Shown here: piece after piece, positions 1 through 9,177 of the stretch
Numbering within the stretch: the first letter of the stretch is position 1
Layout: the number at the start of each line of letters is the position of its first letter
Origin: Oscillospiraceae bacterium
Lineage (GTDB): Bacteria > Bacillota_A > Clostridia > Oscillospirales > Oscillospiraceae
Length of the DNA: 64,000 nucleotides
Assembly (NCBI GenBank): GCA_902786615.1
Contig: CADADE010000005.1
Coordinates: 32,890 to 96,889 of the forward strand
Direction of reading: 5' to 3'
Program-made: the position numbers and the translations under genes
Notes under the pieces: generated by a model
Database searches by the model: none
Told to the model about the DNA's origin: nothing
Seen by the model: only the letters and a program-made list of their open reading frames with translations

Positions 1-1
1 G

Positions 2-2821
2 ATCGATCTGCCCCGCGGCGTGCTGCCTGTGATCGCCATGATCGGCGTATGGAAGGCCGGCGCGGCCTGGGCCCTGGTGGAAGATACCTATGCCCCCGAA
101 AGGATCGACTATATCCGCAGAGACTGCGGCTGCAAGGCGGAGATTTCCATGGAAAACTGGGAGGACATCATGCGCCTTGAGCCCCTTGCAGGCCACGAAA
201 GCCCCGACGCGCATGACGCGGCCTATGCCATCTACACCTCCGGCACGACCGGAAACCCCAAGGGCGTGCTGCACGAGTACGGCAATCTCCAGCGGGCGAT
301 CGACTCCATCAGCATCCACGGCGAGATCCCATTTACGGAGAAGGACCGGCTTGCAACGCTGGCCCCGATGAATTTCGTGGCGACCGTCATCGTGATCCTG
401 GCGGCGCTGAATGTCTATTGCGGCAAGAACTATATCGTCTCCTATGCGACGATCAAAAACCCCGCGGCGCTGGCAAAGTTCTTCCTTACCAAGCGCATCA
501 CCATTACCTTCCTGACGCCCTCGTATGTGCGCAAGATCGGGACGAATACCGGCCCATTCCTGCGTATGCTTTTTGTCGGCAGCGAGCCTGCAAACAACCT
601 TTACAACAAAAACCTTGAGCTCATCAACATCTACGCCGCAAGCGAAAGCGGCTTTGCGGTGGGCTTTTTCAAAATCGACAAGCCTTACGAGACCTGCCCC
701 ATCGGCAGACCCCAGGTGGAGACAAAAATCAAACTCCTGGACGAGGCGGGCAGGGAGGTCCCGGACGGGGAGACGGGTGAGCTCTGCTTTGTCAATCCCT
801 ATGTGCGCGGCTACATCAATCTGCCGGAGGAGACGGCAAACGCCTTCCGGGACGGCTGGTATCACACCGGGGATCTTGCGAGACGGGACGAGAACGGGAA
901 CTACGTCCTGCTCGGCCGCAGCGGTGACATGATCAAAATCAACGGCAACCGCATCGAGCCTGCCGAGATCGAGGCTGCCGTGAAGCAGGCCCTCGGCATC
1001 GACTGGTGCGCGGCCCGCGGCTTTGAGGACGGTGACAAGAGCTTTCTGTGCGCCTACTATACGGCGGATGTGCATTTTGACCCCGCCGCCCTGCGCGAGG
1101 AACTTCTCAAGCGCCTGCCCTATTATATGATCCCGGCCTATTTCATGAAGATCGACGCCGTGCCGCTAAAGCCGAACGGCAAGCTGGATCGCCGCGCCCT
1201 GCCCGAGCCGGACGCGAAAGACTTCCAGAGCAGCTATGTCGCGCCGACAAACGAGACCGAAAAAGCCATCTGCGAGACCATGGCAAAGGTGCTGGGCCTC
1301 GGCAGAGTGGGCATTCACGACGATTTCTATGAGCTGGGGGGCGATTCTCTCGGCTCCATCGACCTCGTGAGCGGCTGCGGCCTTGACGGTATAAGCGCGG
1401 CCATGATCTTTCGCGGGCGCACGCCGGAGAAGATCGCGGCGCTGTATCGGGAAAGTCTCGCCGCGGACGACGGGATTTCTCCCGTGACGAAGGAAGCGGA
1501 GGCCAGAGAAAGGGAACACCCCCTGACTGCCGAGCAGCTTTATATGGTGGACTATCAGCTCTATACGCCGAACTCCACCATGTATAACCTCTTCTCCATG
1601 ATGAAGCTGGACAAGGATATCATCGACATGGAGAAGATGGCCGAGACGATGAAAGCGGTCATCTCCCGGCATCCGGCCCTGCTCACGACCTTCTCCTGGA
1701 ACCGGGACCGGGAGCTGGCGCAGCAGTATCATCCCGAGCTTCTGCCGGACGTGCATGTGGAAAAGCTCTCGGAATTTGAGTTCCGCTTTGTCCGCAACGC
1801 CATGGTCTATCCCTTCAAAATCGTGGGGGGGCGGCTGTGCCGCTGCCGCGTTTTTGAAACCGAGAAGGCGGGCTATGTCTTCTTTGACGTGCACCACTCC
1901 GTCTTTGACGGCACCTCCTTAAAGGTGTTCATGGCGGACGTCGGCAAGACCTATATGGGCATGGAGCCGGACCCCGACTTCTATTACCTCATGCTTCAGC
2001 GGCGCGAGGAGATGGCCGGGACAGCCTTTTATGAGCAGAGCCGCCGCTACTTTGAGGAGCGCTACGACAACGTCGATTGGAGCCGTTATCCGAAGATCGA
2101 CCACGAATCCCGCGAGAACGAGATGGGCGAGCTGTTTGCGCCCCTCGGCATTCTGCAGCCCCAGATGAACGCCATGGAGAGGGCTTACAAGATCAGCCGC
2201 AATGAGTTTTTCATCACCGTCGCGGCCCTGGCCATTTCCGTTTACAACGACAACGCCCCGGATATCCGCATCTCCTGGATCTACAACGGCCGCGAGGATG
2301 CCCAGAGCCTCAGCACCGTGGGACTGCTGTTCCGCGATCTGCCGGTGGGAATCCGCTTTGCCGATTCCCAGACCCTGCGAAGCGTCTTCAACGACGTGCA
2401 TGAGCAGGTGCAGAAGGGTATCGAGCACAGCTGCTATCCCTATGTGGACAGCAGGACCCAGGTCAACGACGGCGAATGCGCGTATCTGCTCTATCAGCAG
2501 GATATTCGTGACATGGGCGGTATGGACGGCCTCGACGTGGAGATGGTGGATATCCGCCAGAACCAGGCGGCTTCGCAGACCATCCTCGACATGGAGATCC
2601 TGGACGGCTCCGGCGGCCTTACGCTGATGATCGACTTTGCCGCGAGCCGTTATACCAGAGAGAGCATGGAGCGCTTCAAGGACATCTTTGTGAAGCTCGC
2701 CCAGGCCCTTGTGACGCATAACTCCCAGGCGGACGTGACCATCGGCGAGATCCGTGAAAAGCTGGAGGACAAGAAGAACTTCTTCAAGACCATCGCCGGT
2801 ATCTTCAGCAGAAAGAAGTAA
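2..2821 (+). CDS. NRPS module, adenylation-carrier-condensation (5' partial)
   Basis: The reading frame is open to the left edge, so the N-terminus lies outside the window. Visible parts in order, numbering from position 20: an adenylation domain with the P-loop IYTSGTTGNPKG near residue 70, YHTGDLARRDENG, and the A10 motif PNGKLD near 385; a carrier domain with the phosphopantetheine site LGGDSLGS near 439; and a condensation domain (about 500-915) with HHSVFDG near 624. There is no thioesterase or reductase domain, and the protein ends in a short basic tail. The A4 motif, normally FDxS, reads FVAT, so the Asp that contacts the substrate alpha-amino group appears absent; the substrate may not be an ordinary alpha-amino acid (inference). 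A MATE exporter follows after 6 bp, as expected for a small secreted peptide or acyl product. The product is unknown. Confidence 0.9.
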   Translation: MDLPRGVLPVIAMIGVWKAGAAWALVEDTYAPERIDYIRRDCGCKAEISMENWEDIMRLEPLAGHESPDAHDAAYAIYTSGTTGNPKGVLHEYGNLQRAIDSISIHGEIPFTEKDRLATLAPMNFVATVIVILAALNVYCGKNYIVSYATIKNPAALAKFFLTKRITITFLTPSYVRKIGTNTGPFLRMLFVGSEPANNLYNKNLELINIYAASESGFAVGFFKIDKPYETCPIGRPQVETKIKLLDEAGREVPDGETGELCFVNPYVRGYINLPEETANAFRDGWYHTGDLARRDENGNYVLLGRSGDMIKINGNRIEPAEIEAAVKQALGIDWCAARGFEDGDKSFLCAYYTADVHFDPAALREELLKRLPYYMIPAYFMKIDAVPLKPNGKLDRRALPEPDAKDFQSSYVAPTNETEKAICETMAKVLGLGRVGIHDDFYELGGDSLGSIDLVSGCGLDGISAAMIFRGRTPEKIAALYRESLAADDGISPVTKEAEAREREHPLTAEQLYMVDYQLYTPNSTMYNLFSMMKLDKDIIDMEKMAETMKAVISRHPALLTTFSWNRDRELAQQYHPELLPDVHVEKLSEFEFRFVRNAMVYPFKIVGGRLCRCRVFETEKAGYVFFDVHHSVFDGTSLKVFMADVGKTYMGMEPDPDFYYLMLQRREEMAGTAFYEQSRRYFEERYDNVDWSRYPKIDHESRENEMGELFAPLGILQPQMNAMERAYKISRNEFFITVAALAISVYNDNAPDIRISWIYNGREDAQSLSTVGLLFRDLPVGIRFADSQTLRSVFNDVHEQVQKGIEHSCYPYVDSRTQVNDGECAYLLYQQDIRDMGGMDGLDVEMVDIRQNQAASQTILDMEILDGSGGLTLMIDFAASRYTRESMERFKDIFVKLAQALVTHNSQADVTIGEIREKLEDKKNFFKTIAGIFSRKK

Positions 2822-2827
2822 GCGGCC

Positions 2828-4165
2828 ATGGATCAGGAAAAAGAGCTTTCACAGGAATTTACCTTCTGGTCGCTGCTGAAATTTGTCGCGCCGAGCATCT
2901 TCACCTTTGTCTTCATCGGCGTCTATCAAATGGTGGACGGTCTGTTTATCGAGCGCTTTGTGGGGGAGCTTGCCATCAGCGCCGTGAACCTCTATTATCC
3001 CATCATCAGCCTTTTCATCGCCGTCGGCATCATGATCGGCAGCGGCGGCAACGCCGTGATCGTGAAAAAGGTCGGGGAAGGGAAGCGGAAGGAGGCTGGA
3101 GAGACTTTCTCCCGCGTCATGACCTTCACGGTGATCTGCGGCGTCGTTTTTACGGTGATCTGCCTCGCCTTTGCCGACCCCATCATGCGCCTGTGCGGCG
3201 CAACCGACGGCAACATCGAATACCTGCGCCCGTACTACATGACGCTCAGCAGCTTCGCCGTCGCCATTCTCCTCCAGTCGGAGCTCGGCATCCTCATCAT
3301 CGGCGAGGGCAAGACCGTGGTGGCCGCCGTGGTCATCATGGCGGGCGGGGTGCTCAACTGCGCACTGGACTATCTCTTCATGGCAAAGCTGCACATGGGC
3401 ATCCGGGGCGCCGCGCTCGCCACGGTGATCGGCTACTGCAGCACGATCGCTTATGCCGTCTGGTTTTACATCATCGCGAAAAAAAGCTCTTACCGCCTGG
3501 AGCTTGCAAAGCCCGACATGAAGGAGATCGGCGGCATCTGCTTCAACGGCTCCTCGGACATGATCTCGAACCTCGCCGAGGGGGTGACGGTTCTCTTCAT
3601 GAACCATCTGGCTTTCCGCTGCTATGGCGAGGTGGGCGTCAGCGCCCTCGCGGTCATCACCTATGTGCAGGTGCTCATTTCCATGGTGTTCATGGGCTTC
3701 ACCTCCGCGGTGGAGCCGGTGTTCTCCTTCCATTACGGCAGCGGCAATGTCGACATGCGAAAGCGCGTGTATAAGCTGAGCGTGATCTGGAATCTCGTGC
3801 TCGGAGCAGTCACGATGCTGGCACTGTTTGGGCTGCGCGGCAGAATCGTCGGGATCTTTTTTACCGAGGGAAGCGAGTTTTACAAAATCGCCGCCCAGGG
3901 CTATCAGATCATGCTGCCCGCCTGCCTCTTCGTCGGGATGAATATTTTCGGCTCCGGGCTCTTTACAGCCTTCGGAAACGGCCTGGTATCGGGCATGCTT
4001 TCGCTGATGCGCTCCTTCGTCGTGCTGACAGCCTGCCTTTACGGCCTTACGACCCTGTTCGGCGGCCCCGGCCTCTGGAGCGCCTGGCCGGCAGCGGAGC
4101 TTTTGAGCTTCGTGATCACAATGCTCACACTCAAAAAATACGCCGGGCGGTATCAGTATATTTAG
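2828..4165 (+). CDS. MATE family efflux transporter
   Basis: A 445-residue polytopic membrane protein with about 12 hydrophobic segments and the MATE fold. The N-terminal half holds typical motifs such as YQMVDGLFIERFVG and GIMIGSGGNAVIVKK. MATE proteins expel organic compounds using Na+ or H+ gradients. It begins 6 bp after the NRPS gene on the same strand, so export of the NRPS product is the simplest role. The substrate cannot be read from sequence. A second MATE gene in the window (43274-44659) is in a different operon and is not closely similar. Confidence 0.9.
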   Translation: MDQEKELSQEFTFWSLLKFVAPSIFTFVFIGVYQMVDGLFIERFVGELAISAVNLYYPIISLFIAVGIMIGSGGNAVIVKKVGEGKRKEAGETFSRVMTFTVICGVVFTVICLAFADPIMRLCGATDGNIEYLRPYYMTLSSFAVAILLQSELGILIIGEGKTVVAAVVIMAGGVLNCALDYLFMAKLHMGIRGAALATVIGYCSTIAYAVWFYIIAKKSSYRLELAKPDMKEIGGICFNGSSDMISNLAEGVTVLFMNHLAFRCYGEVGVSALAVITYVQVLISMVFMGFTSAVEPVFSFHYGSGNVDMRKRVYKLSVIWNLVLGAVTMLALFGLRGRIVGIFFTEGSEFYKIAAQGYQIMLPACLFVGMNIFGSGLFTAFGNGLVSGMLSLMRSFVVLTACLYGLTTLFGGPGLWSAWPAAELLSFVITMLTLKKYAGRYQYI

Positions 4166-4221
4166 GAAACGTTTTTTGAAAAATCGGAAAGAAACAAAAG
4201 CAGATGGATGGAGGGTTTATC

Positions 4222-4524
4222 ATGCTGAATTATACGAAGAAACAAGAGGGAAGCGTTTTGCGCGTGGACCTGGACGGCGCGCTTGACACTAATACCGCGC
4301 CCGGTTTCCTGGCGGATCTGCAGCCGCAGCTCGGCGGCCTTACCAAGCTGGTTTTAAACTGCGAGAAGCTGAGCTACATCTCCTCCGCGGGCCTTCGCGT
4401 TCTGCTCACCTTCCAGCAGGAGCTGGAGGAAGCGGACAAGACCATGGAATTGCACCATGTGAACGAACTCATCCGAGATGTGTTTGACGTCACGGGCTTT
4501 CTGGACATCCTGACCATTGTCTGA
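4222..4524 (+). CDS. STAS-domain anti-sigma factor antagonist (RsbV/SpoIIAA type)
   Basis: About 100 residues, entirely one STAS domain. The conserved phosphorylation segment YISSAGLRVLL is present with its serines. RsbV-like proteins bind an anti-sigma kinase when unphosphorylated and free the sigma factor. I chose ATG 4222 because GGAGGG lies 6 bases upstream (4210-4215); an upstream ATG at 4204 has no comparable site. The PP2C phosphatase gene follows 32 bp later and is the expected activator. The matching RsbW-type kinase is not in this window; it may lie to the left or elsewhere. Confidence 0.92.
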   Translation: MLNYTKKQEGSVLRVDLDGALDTNTAPGFLADLQPQLGGLTKLVLNCEKLSYISSAGLRVLLTFQQELEEADKTMELHHVNELIRDVFDVTGFLDILTIV

Positions 4525-4556
4525 GCGCGGGGCTGACGCTTGCATACAGGAGCTGA

Positions 4557-6305
4557 ATGATGAAATCGAAGCATCGCGGACTGTCCCTCGGCGCGAAGCT
4601 GCAGCTGCTCATCATGGCCGTCATTCTCGTAGTGGCGGCGGGACTGGTGGGAATCTCTTACTATGCCTTCTGCCGGCGCGTGGATAACGACTATTTTACC
4701 CGGACAAAACGCGCGGCTGTCTCGGGCACCTATTCCTTTGATCTCGAGGACTTGACCGAGTATCGGGATCTGATCCTCTCGGAAGAGTATCAGGAGCTGA
4801 GAAAAAAGGCGCTTGAGGCGAAAAGCCCGGAGATCCTGGAAAAATGGATGTCCGAAAAGCCCATCACCGGGTACGGGTATGATCAGAACGGCGAGCCTGT
4901 CTGGACGCTTCTGAATGAATATGAGTCGATGGACAATCTCCTCGCGGCAATTACGGATATGAGCGGGGTCGATACCACCTTCCTGCAGGTGGACGTGAAC
5001 GGGGTGACCTATAATCTGGCGGACCCCACCGAGGATATCTTCTATATCGGCTCAATAGAGAAGAGCATTGACGAATTTGAATATTACGAGGACAATGCCG
5101 CCGTTCCGCCGACGGTGTATCATTCGCAATACGGCTGGCTCTGCACGACGCTCGAGCCTGTCACGGACCCAGGGACCGGCAAGGTGATCTGCCTTTCCGG
5201 CGCGGATGTCGACATGACCGAGATCATGACGGAGCGGCATACGTTTTTCCTGAATACCATCCTTTTCGTGGCAGCCTTCACCGTCGCGGCGATTGTGATC
5301 AGCATGGTATTGCTGCGCCGTGTCGCGGTCGACCCGCTGAAGAAGCTCGCGGACGCGGCGACCGGCTTTGCAAGGGAGACGCACAGAAACTTCACCAAGG
5401 AAGACGTCATCAGGCTGGACATCAAATCGGAGGACGAGATCGGGGAGCTCTATCGGGAGATCCGTTCCATGCAGAGCCGCATTGTGGACTATACGGAAAA
5501 CCTCACCAGAGTCACCGCGGAGAAGGAGCGCGTCAATACCGAACTGCGCACCGCCTCTCAGATTCAGGAGGCCATGCTGCCCGACGTCTTTCCGGCCTTT
5601 CCGGAGCGCGGCGAATTCGACCTCTATGCCAGCATGACCCCGGCCAAGGAGGTGGGCGGCGACTTCTACGACTTCTTCCTGATCGACGAGGATCATCTGG
5701 CCCTCGTGATTGCCGACGTGTCCGACAAGGGCGTGCCGGCGGCGCTGTTCATGATGTCGTCCAAAATCCTGATCAATTACCGCACGCGGGAGGGCGGCAC
5801 GCCCGGCGAGATTCTGACCGCCGTGAACGCCCAGCTCAGCCGGGACAACAAATCCAAAATGTTTGTCACGGTCTGGCTCGGCATCCTGGAGCTGAGCAGC
5901 GGCCTGCTGCGCTGTTCCAGCGCAGGACATGAATACCCTGTCCTGCGGCAGAACGGCGTGTTCAGCCTTTTCCGGGACAGGCACGGCCTGGTGCTCGGCG
6001 CGCTTGCGAGATCGAAGTATCAGGACTATGAAATAAAGCTCCACCCGGGCGACGCTGTCTTCGTTTATACCGACGGTGTTCCGGAGGCGAGCAATGACAA
6101 GGGCGAGTTCTATGGCCTGGAGCGCATGAACGAGGCGCTCAACCGCGCGGCGGAGCGAAGCCCGCAGGGTATCCTGCAGAGCGTGCGGGAGGATGTTGAC
6201 GCCTTTACCGGCGAAGCCAAGCAGTTTGACGATCTGACCATGCTTTGCCTCGAATATAAAGGACTGCCGCAAAAATCAACAGAAAACGGAGGAGAGACAA
6301 AATGA
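4557..6305 (+). CDS. Membrane sensor PP2C/SpoIIE-type phosphatase with HAMP (RsbU-like)
   Basis: 582 residues. A first transmembrane segment lies near residues 12-38, then an extracytoplasmic sensor region of about 185 residues, a second segment near 225-250, a HAMP linker, and a C-terminal PP2C domain (about 350-570). Metal-binding motifs are visible: EVGGDFYDFF, VIADVSDKGVPAALF, VYTDGVPEASN and FDDLTMLCLEY. Proteins of this design dephosphorylate an RsbV-like STAS protein in response to an outside signal, and the STAS gene is the upstream neighbour. The stop overlaps the next start by 4 bp. It couples the NRPS/MATE operon to an envelope signal (inference). Confidence 0.92.
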   Translation: MMKSKHRGLSLGAKLQLLIMAVILVVAAGLVGISYYAFCRRVDNDYFTRTKRAAVSGTYSFDLEDLTEYRDLILSEEYQELRKKALEAKSPEILEKWMSEKPITGYGYDQNGEPVWTLLNEYESMDNLLAAITDMSGVDTTFLQVDVNGVTYNLADPTEDIFYIGSIEKSIDEFEYYEDNAAVPPTVYHSQYGWLCTTLEPVTDPGTGKVICLSGADVDMTEIMTERHTFFLNTILFVAAFTVAAIVISMVLLRRVAVDPLKKLADAATGFARETHRNFTKEDVIRLDIKSEDEIGELYREIRSMQSRIVDYTENLTRVTAEKERVNTELRTASQIQEAMLPDVFPAFPERGEFDLYASMTPAKEVGGDFYDFFLIDEDHLALVIADVSDKGVPAALFMMSSKILINYRTREGGTPGEILTAVNAQLSRDNKSKMFVTVWLGILELSSGLLRCSSAGHEYPVLRQNGVFSLFRDRHGLVLGALARSKYQDYEIKLHPGDAVFVYTDGVPEASNDKGEFYGLERMNEALNRAAERSPQGILQSVREDVDAFTGEAKQFDDLTMLCLEYKGLPQKSTENGGETK

Positions 6306-8056
6306 AAAAAACCGCACGGCTGATCAGTATGCTTTTGACCCTGTTCATGGCTTTCACCTGCGTTCTGCCGGCGCAGGCCGCGTTTGCCGATACCGGCGAA
6401 CACACCGTAGAAGAGCGCAGCTACAAGACCTATCTCGGAAAAACGTCGAATTACACGCTGGATCAGGAATTCCCTCTCTATTTTGTGGACGGCGTGGACG
6501 ATCTGCCCTATGTCGACATCGCGGAATGGACGGAGCTTGTGACCTTCCTTGTCACCGAGCTGAACGATGACCCCGACTACGCGTTGGAGGCCTCTTCAGA
6601 CGGCGACACGGTTACGCTCAAGCGCGAGAACGGCTATACCATGGAGATCGACTATGAAAACGATAAGGTCGTCTTTACGGACTACGACGCCTTCATGCAC
6701 GGCTCCGACGATACGACCCTCATTGATGTGGTCAGCGTGAACAACAAGGACGATTCCGGAAATCCCCTTCTCATCAAGCGCGACAAGCAGGCCTCCTTTG
6801 ACCGCTACGGCGACGAGCTGACCATTGATCTCGGCGCCTACGGCATCCATACGGTCGTGGCGAACAACAGACTCTATGTTCCCCTGCAGACGATGGTCGA
6901 TCTCATGCTCCTGCCCTATCAGGTCGGCTTCGTCTTTAACGGCGAAGCGCTCTTTCTCGCGAGTGACAATATCTTCTACGATTACGGCGAGGGCGCTTAT
7001 ACGGAGGTATTTGATCTCTATTACAAGCCGGAGCCCAGAGACCGCAGCGACGCGCTGGCCGAGTACAGCTACAATGAGCTGTGCATGGCTCTCGATCACT
7101 TCTACGGCCTGAAAAGCTCCCATGACATTGATTCCTTCCGCCAGCTCTTCTGGCAGATCGGCTATGACGAGGTGCTCAGCGGCCCGAGCGCCAAGGACGC
7201 CGACAATGCGCTCAAGTCCTTCATCGACTATTACCTGGACGATCTGCATTCCGGTTTCAACGAGTATTCCTGGATGTCCGGCATGGCGGACGTCCCTGTC
7301 AGCAACGGCATCGCAAACCGCAAGCTTCTGCAGCATCAGGACAACTTCTCCAAGGCCAGGGACAAGGCCTACCCGGACGGCTGGCTCAAGTATGAGGAGG
7401 TCGGCAACACGGCCTATATCACCTTTGACCACTTCACCGCAAACTACGACGGCAAAGCCTACTACGACGCAAAGGCCAACGGCGAGGAGCTGGACGATAC
7501 CATTGCCCAGATCATCGCGGCCCATGCGCAGATCACCCGCGAGGGCAGCCCCATCGAGAACGTGGTGCTGGATATGAGCTGCAATACCGGCGGCTCGGTC
7601 GATGCGGCCGTGTTTGTGCTCGGGTGGTTCCTGGGTGACGCTCCGTTTGCGATCCAGAACATGGGTACCGGCGCGATGACCAACGCCATCTACCGCGCCG
7701 ACGTCAATCTCGACGGCAGCTTCGACGAGAAGGACACCGTCTCGGACAAGAACCTCTACTGCCTCATCTCCCCGGTCAGCTTCTCCTGCGGCAATCTGGT
7801 TCCCGCAGCGTTGATGTCCTCCGAGATGGTCACGCTGATCGGCCGCACCTCCGGCGGCGGCAGCTGCGTCGTGCAGCCCATGACCACGGCCTACGGCAGC
7901 GTCTTCCAGATCTCCGGCGCCTCCCGCATGTCCTTCCTGAAAAACGGCTCGTTCTATGATATTGACCAGGGCATTGAGCCGGACGAGCATCTCACCCACC
8001 TCTCTACCTTCTATGACCGCCAGAAGCTGACCGACATCATCAACGGACTGAACTGA
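6302..8056 (+). CDS. Exported S41-like (tail-specific protease-like) protein
   Basis: 584 residues with an N-terminal signal peptide (KK, hydrophobic stretch, cut near AQAAFA). Residues about 150-225 resemble a copper-amine-oxidase-N-like stalk (NRLYVPLQTMVDLM). The C-terminal half has S41 features: VVLDMSCNTGG, a candidate nucleophile in SPVSFSCGNLVPA, then LIGRTSGGGSC. Where CtpA-type proteases carry the catalytic Lys (GKG), this protein has GGG, so it is either an S41 member using another base or inactive. It overlaps the phosphatase stop by 4 bp and is probably an output or envelope partner of that operon. Confidence 0.75.
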   Translation: MKKTARLISMLLTLFMAFTCVLPAQAAFADTGEHTVEERSYKTYLGKTSNYTLDQEFPLYFVDGVDDLPYVDIAEWTELVTFLVTELNDDPDYALEASSDGDTVTLKRENGYTMEIDYENDKVVFTDYDAFMHGSDDTTLIDVVSVNNKDDSGNPLLIKRDKQASFDRYGDELTIDLGAYGIHTVVANNRLYVPLQTMVDLMLLPYQVGFVFNGEALFLASDNIFYDYGEGAYTEVFDLYYKPEPRDRSDALAEYSYNELCMALDHFYGLKSSHDIDSFRQLFWQIGYDEVLSGPSAKDADNALKSFIDYYLDDLHSGFNEYSWMSGMADVPVSNGIANRKLLQHQDNFSKARDKAYPDGWLKYEEVGNTAYITFDHFTANYDGKAYYDAKANGEELDDTIAQIIAAHAQITREGSPIENVVLDMSCNTGGSVDAAVFVLGWFLGDAPFAIQNMGTGAMTNAIYRADVNLDGSFDEKDTVSDKNLYCLISPVSFSCGNLVPAALMSSEMVTLIGRTSGGGSCVVQPMTTAYGSVFQISGASRMSFLKNGSFYDIDQGIEPDEHLTHLSTFYDRQKLTDIINGLN

Positions 8057-8091
8057 TTTTCCGTCCAAGAGAAAACATGAGGGAAGAAAAC

Positions 8092-9063
8092 ATGAGAAAA
8101 AAACTGCTTATCGCGGCCTGTCTGGTTCTGGCGGTCGTGCTGCTGGCCGCCTGCGGCTCCCGCACGGCGCAGGGGACGCCTGTACAGACGGCGGCCCCGG
8201 GGCCTGCGACGCCGGACCCCTTCCTCCAGACAACGCCCGCGCCTCAGCAAATGCCGACATTTGCGCCTGTCGATCCGGCTCCCGCACTGCCGCAGACGCC
8301 CATGCCCACATTCATTCCGACACCGATCCCAACGCCCGTTCCGACGCCTGTACCGACGCCGGTTCCGACCCCGATCCCGACGCCGAGATCCAATCTGCCG
8401 CGCATCACCAAGAACCCGACCGACGAGACCGTGACGGCCTACGGCAAGTGCCAGTTCGTTACGCGCTATGAGAATGCCGATATCGCCGAGTGGCATTTCA
8501 TCAGCCCGGACGGTTCCCTGGATGTTACATATAAGGATGTGCAGAATCAGTTCCCGTCGCTGATCATCAAGGGCGGCAACACAAAGGACCTGACCCTTGA
8601 ACAGATCCCCGAACAGCTGAGCGGATGCCGGGTGTACTGCCGTTTCAGCAACTATGCCGGCTCGGTCGACTCCGGCTCCGCGCTCATCACGGTTCTGCCC
8701 GCGCAGAACGTCACCCCGCCGCCGGCGCAGACGCAGGGCTTTGCGGGCCGCTGGGCGGAGGAGACCGCGGGCCGCTGCCAGGCCACCTTTACCAGGCGAA
8801 ACGACGGAAGCATGGATGTGGAAATCTTCTGGTCAGGCTCCGCCTGGGAGCGGGCCTGCTGGCGGCTGACGGCCAACGAATCCGGACGCAATATGATGTC
8901 CTACGACGACGGCCACTACTGGATCGAAACCTATTCCGACGACAATACCTTCCGCATCTCGGACGAGAGCTTCTACGGCAGGGGAAGCTTCACCCTGTAC
9001 GAAGGGAAGCTCTACTGGTACAACCAGGACACGGGTGAGGAGACCGTCCTGATTCCAGCCTGA
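8092..9063 (+). CDS. Lipoprotein with Pro/Thr-rich linker
   Basis: A classic lipoprotein signal with lipobox LLAAC is followed by a spacer dominated by PTPIPTPVPTP repeats (roughly residues 65-95), which would hold the C-terminal domain away from the membrane. An Ig-like beta region around PRITKNPTDETVTAYGKCQF is suggested by pattern. I prefer ATG 8092, preceded by GAGGGA with 7 bases of spacing, over ATG 8077, which would add five residues. It is the last gene of the NRPS-phosphatase operon, and a hairpin follows at 9081-9108. No precise function can be assigned. Confidence 0.8.
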   Translation: MRKKLLIAACLVLAVVLLAACGSRTAQGTPVQTAAPGPATPDPFLQTTPAPQQMPTFAPVDPAPALPQTPMPTFIPTPIPTPVPTPVPTPVPTPIPTPRSNLPRITKNPTDETVTAYGKCQFVTRYENADIAEWHFISPDGSLDVTYKDVQNQFPSLIIKGGNTKDLTLEQIPEQLSGCRVYCRFSNYAGSVDSGSALITVLPAQNVTPPPAQTQGFAGRWAEETAGRCQATFTRRNDGSMDVEIFWSGSAWERACWRLTANESGRNMMSYDDGHYWIETYSDDNTFRISDESFYGRGSFTLYEGKLYWYNQDTGEETVLIPA

Positions 9064-9080
9064 GTTTCGGGACAAGGAGA

Positions 9081-9108
9081 CGCCGACCGGCAGGAAATCC
9101 GGTCGGCG
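9081..9108 (+). terminator. Hairpin terminator after the lipoprotein gene
   Basis: CGCCGACCGG and CCGGTCGGCG form a perfect 10-bp stem with an 8-base loop, followed by a weak T-containing tail (ctttcatattg). The position between two operons supports a terminator. Confidence 0.7.
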
Positions 9109-9177
9109 CTTTCATATTGTCTTGCATTTTTTCCCGCTTGCGGATAAAATGAAAATCGGTAAAGGAGCGTGATAAAC

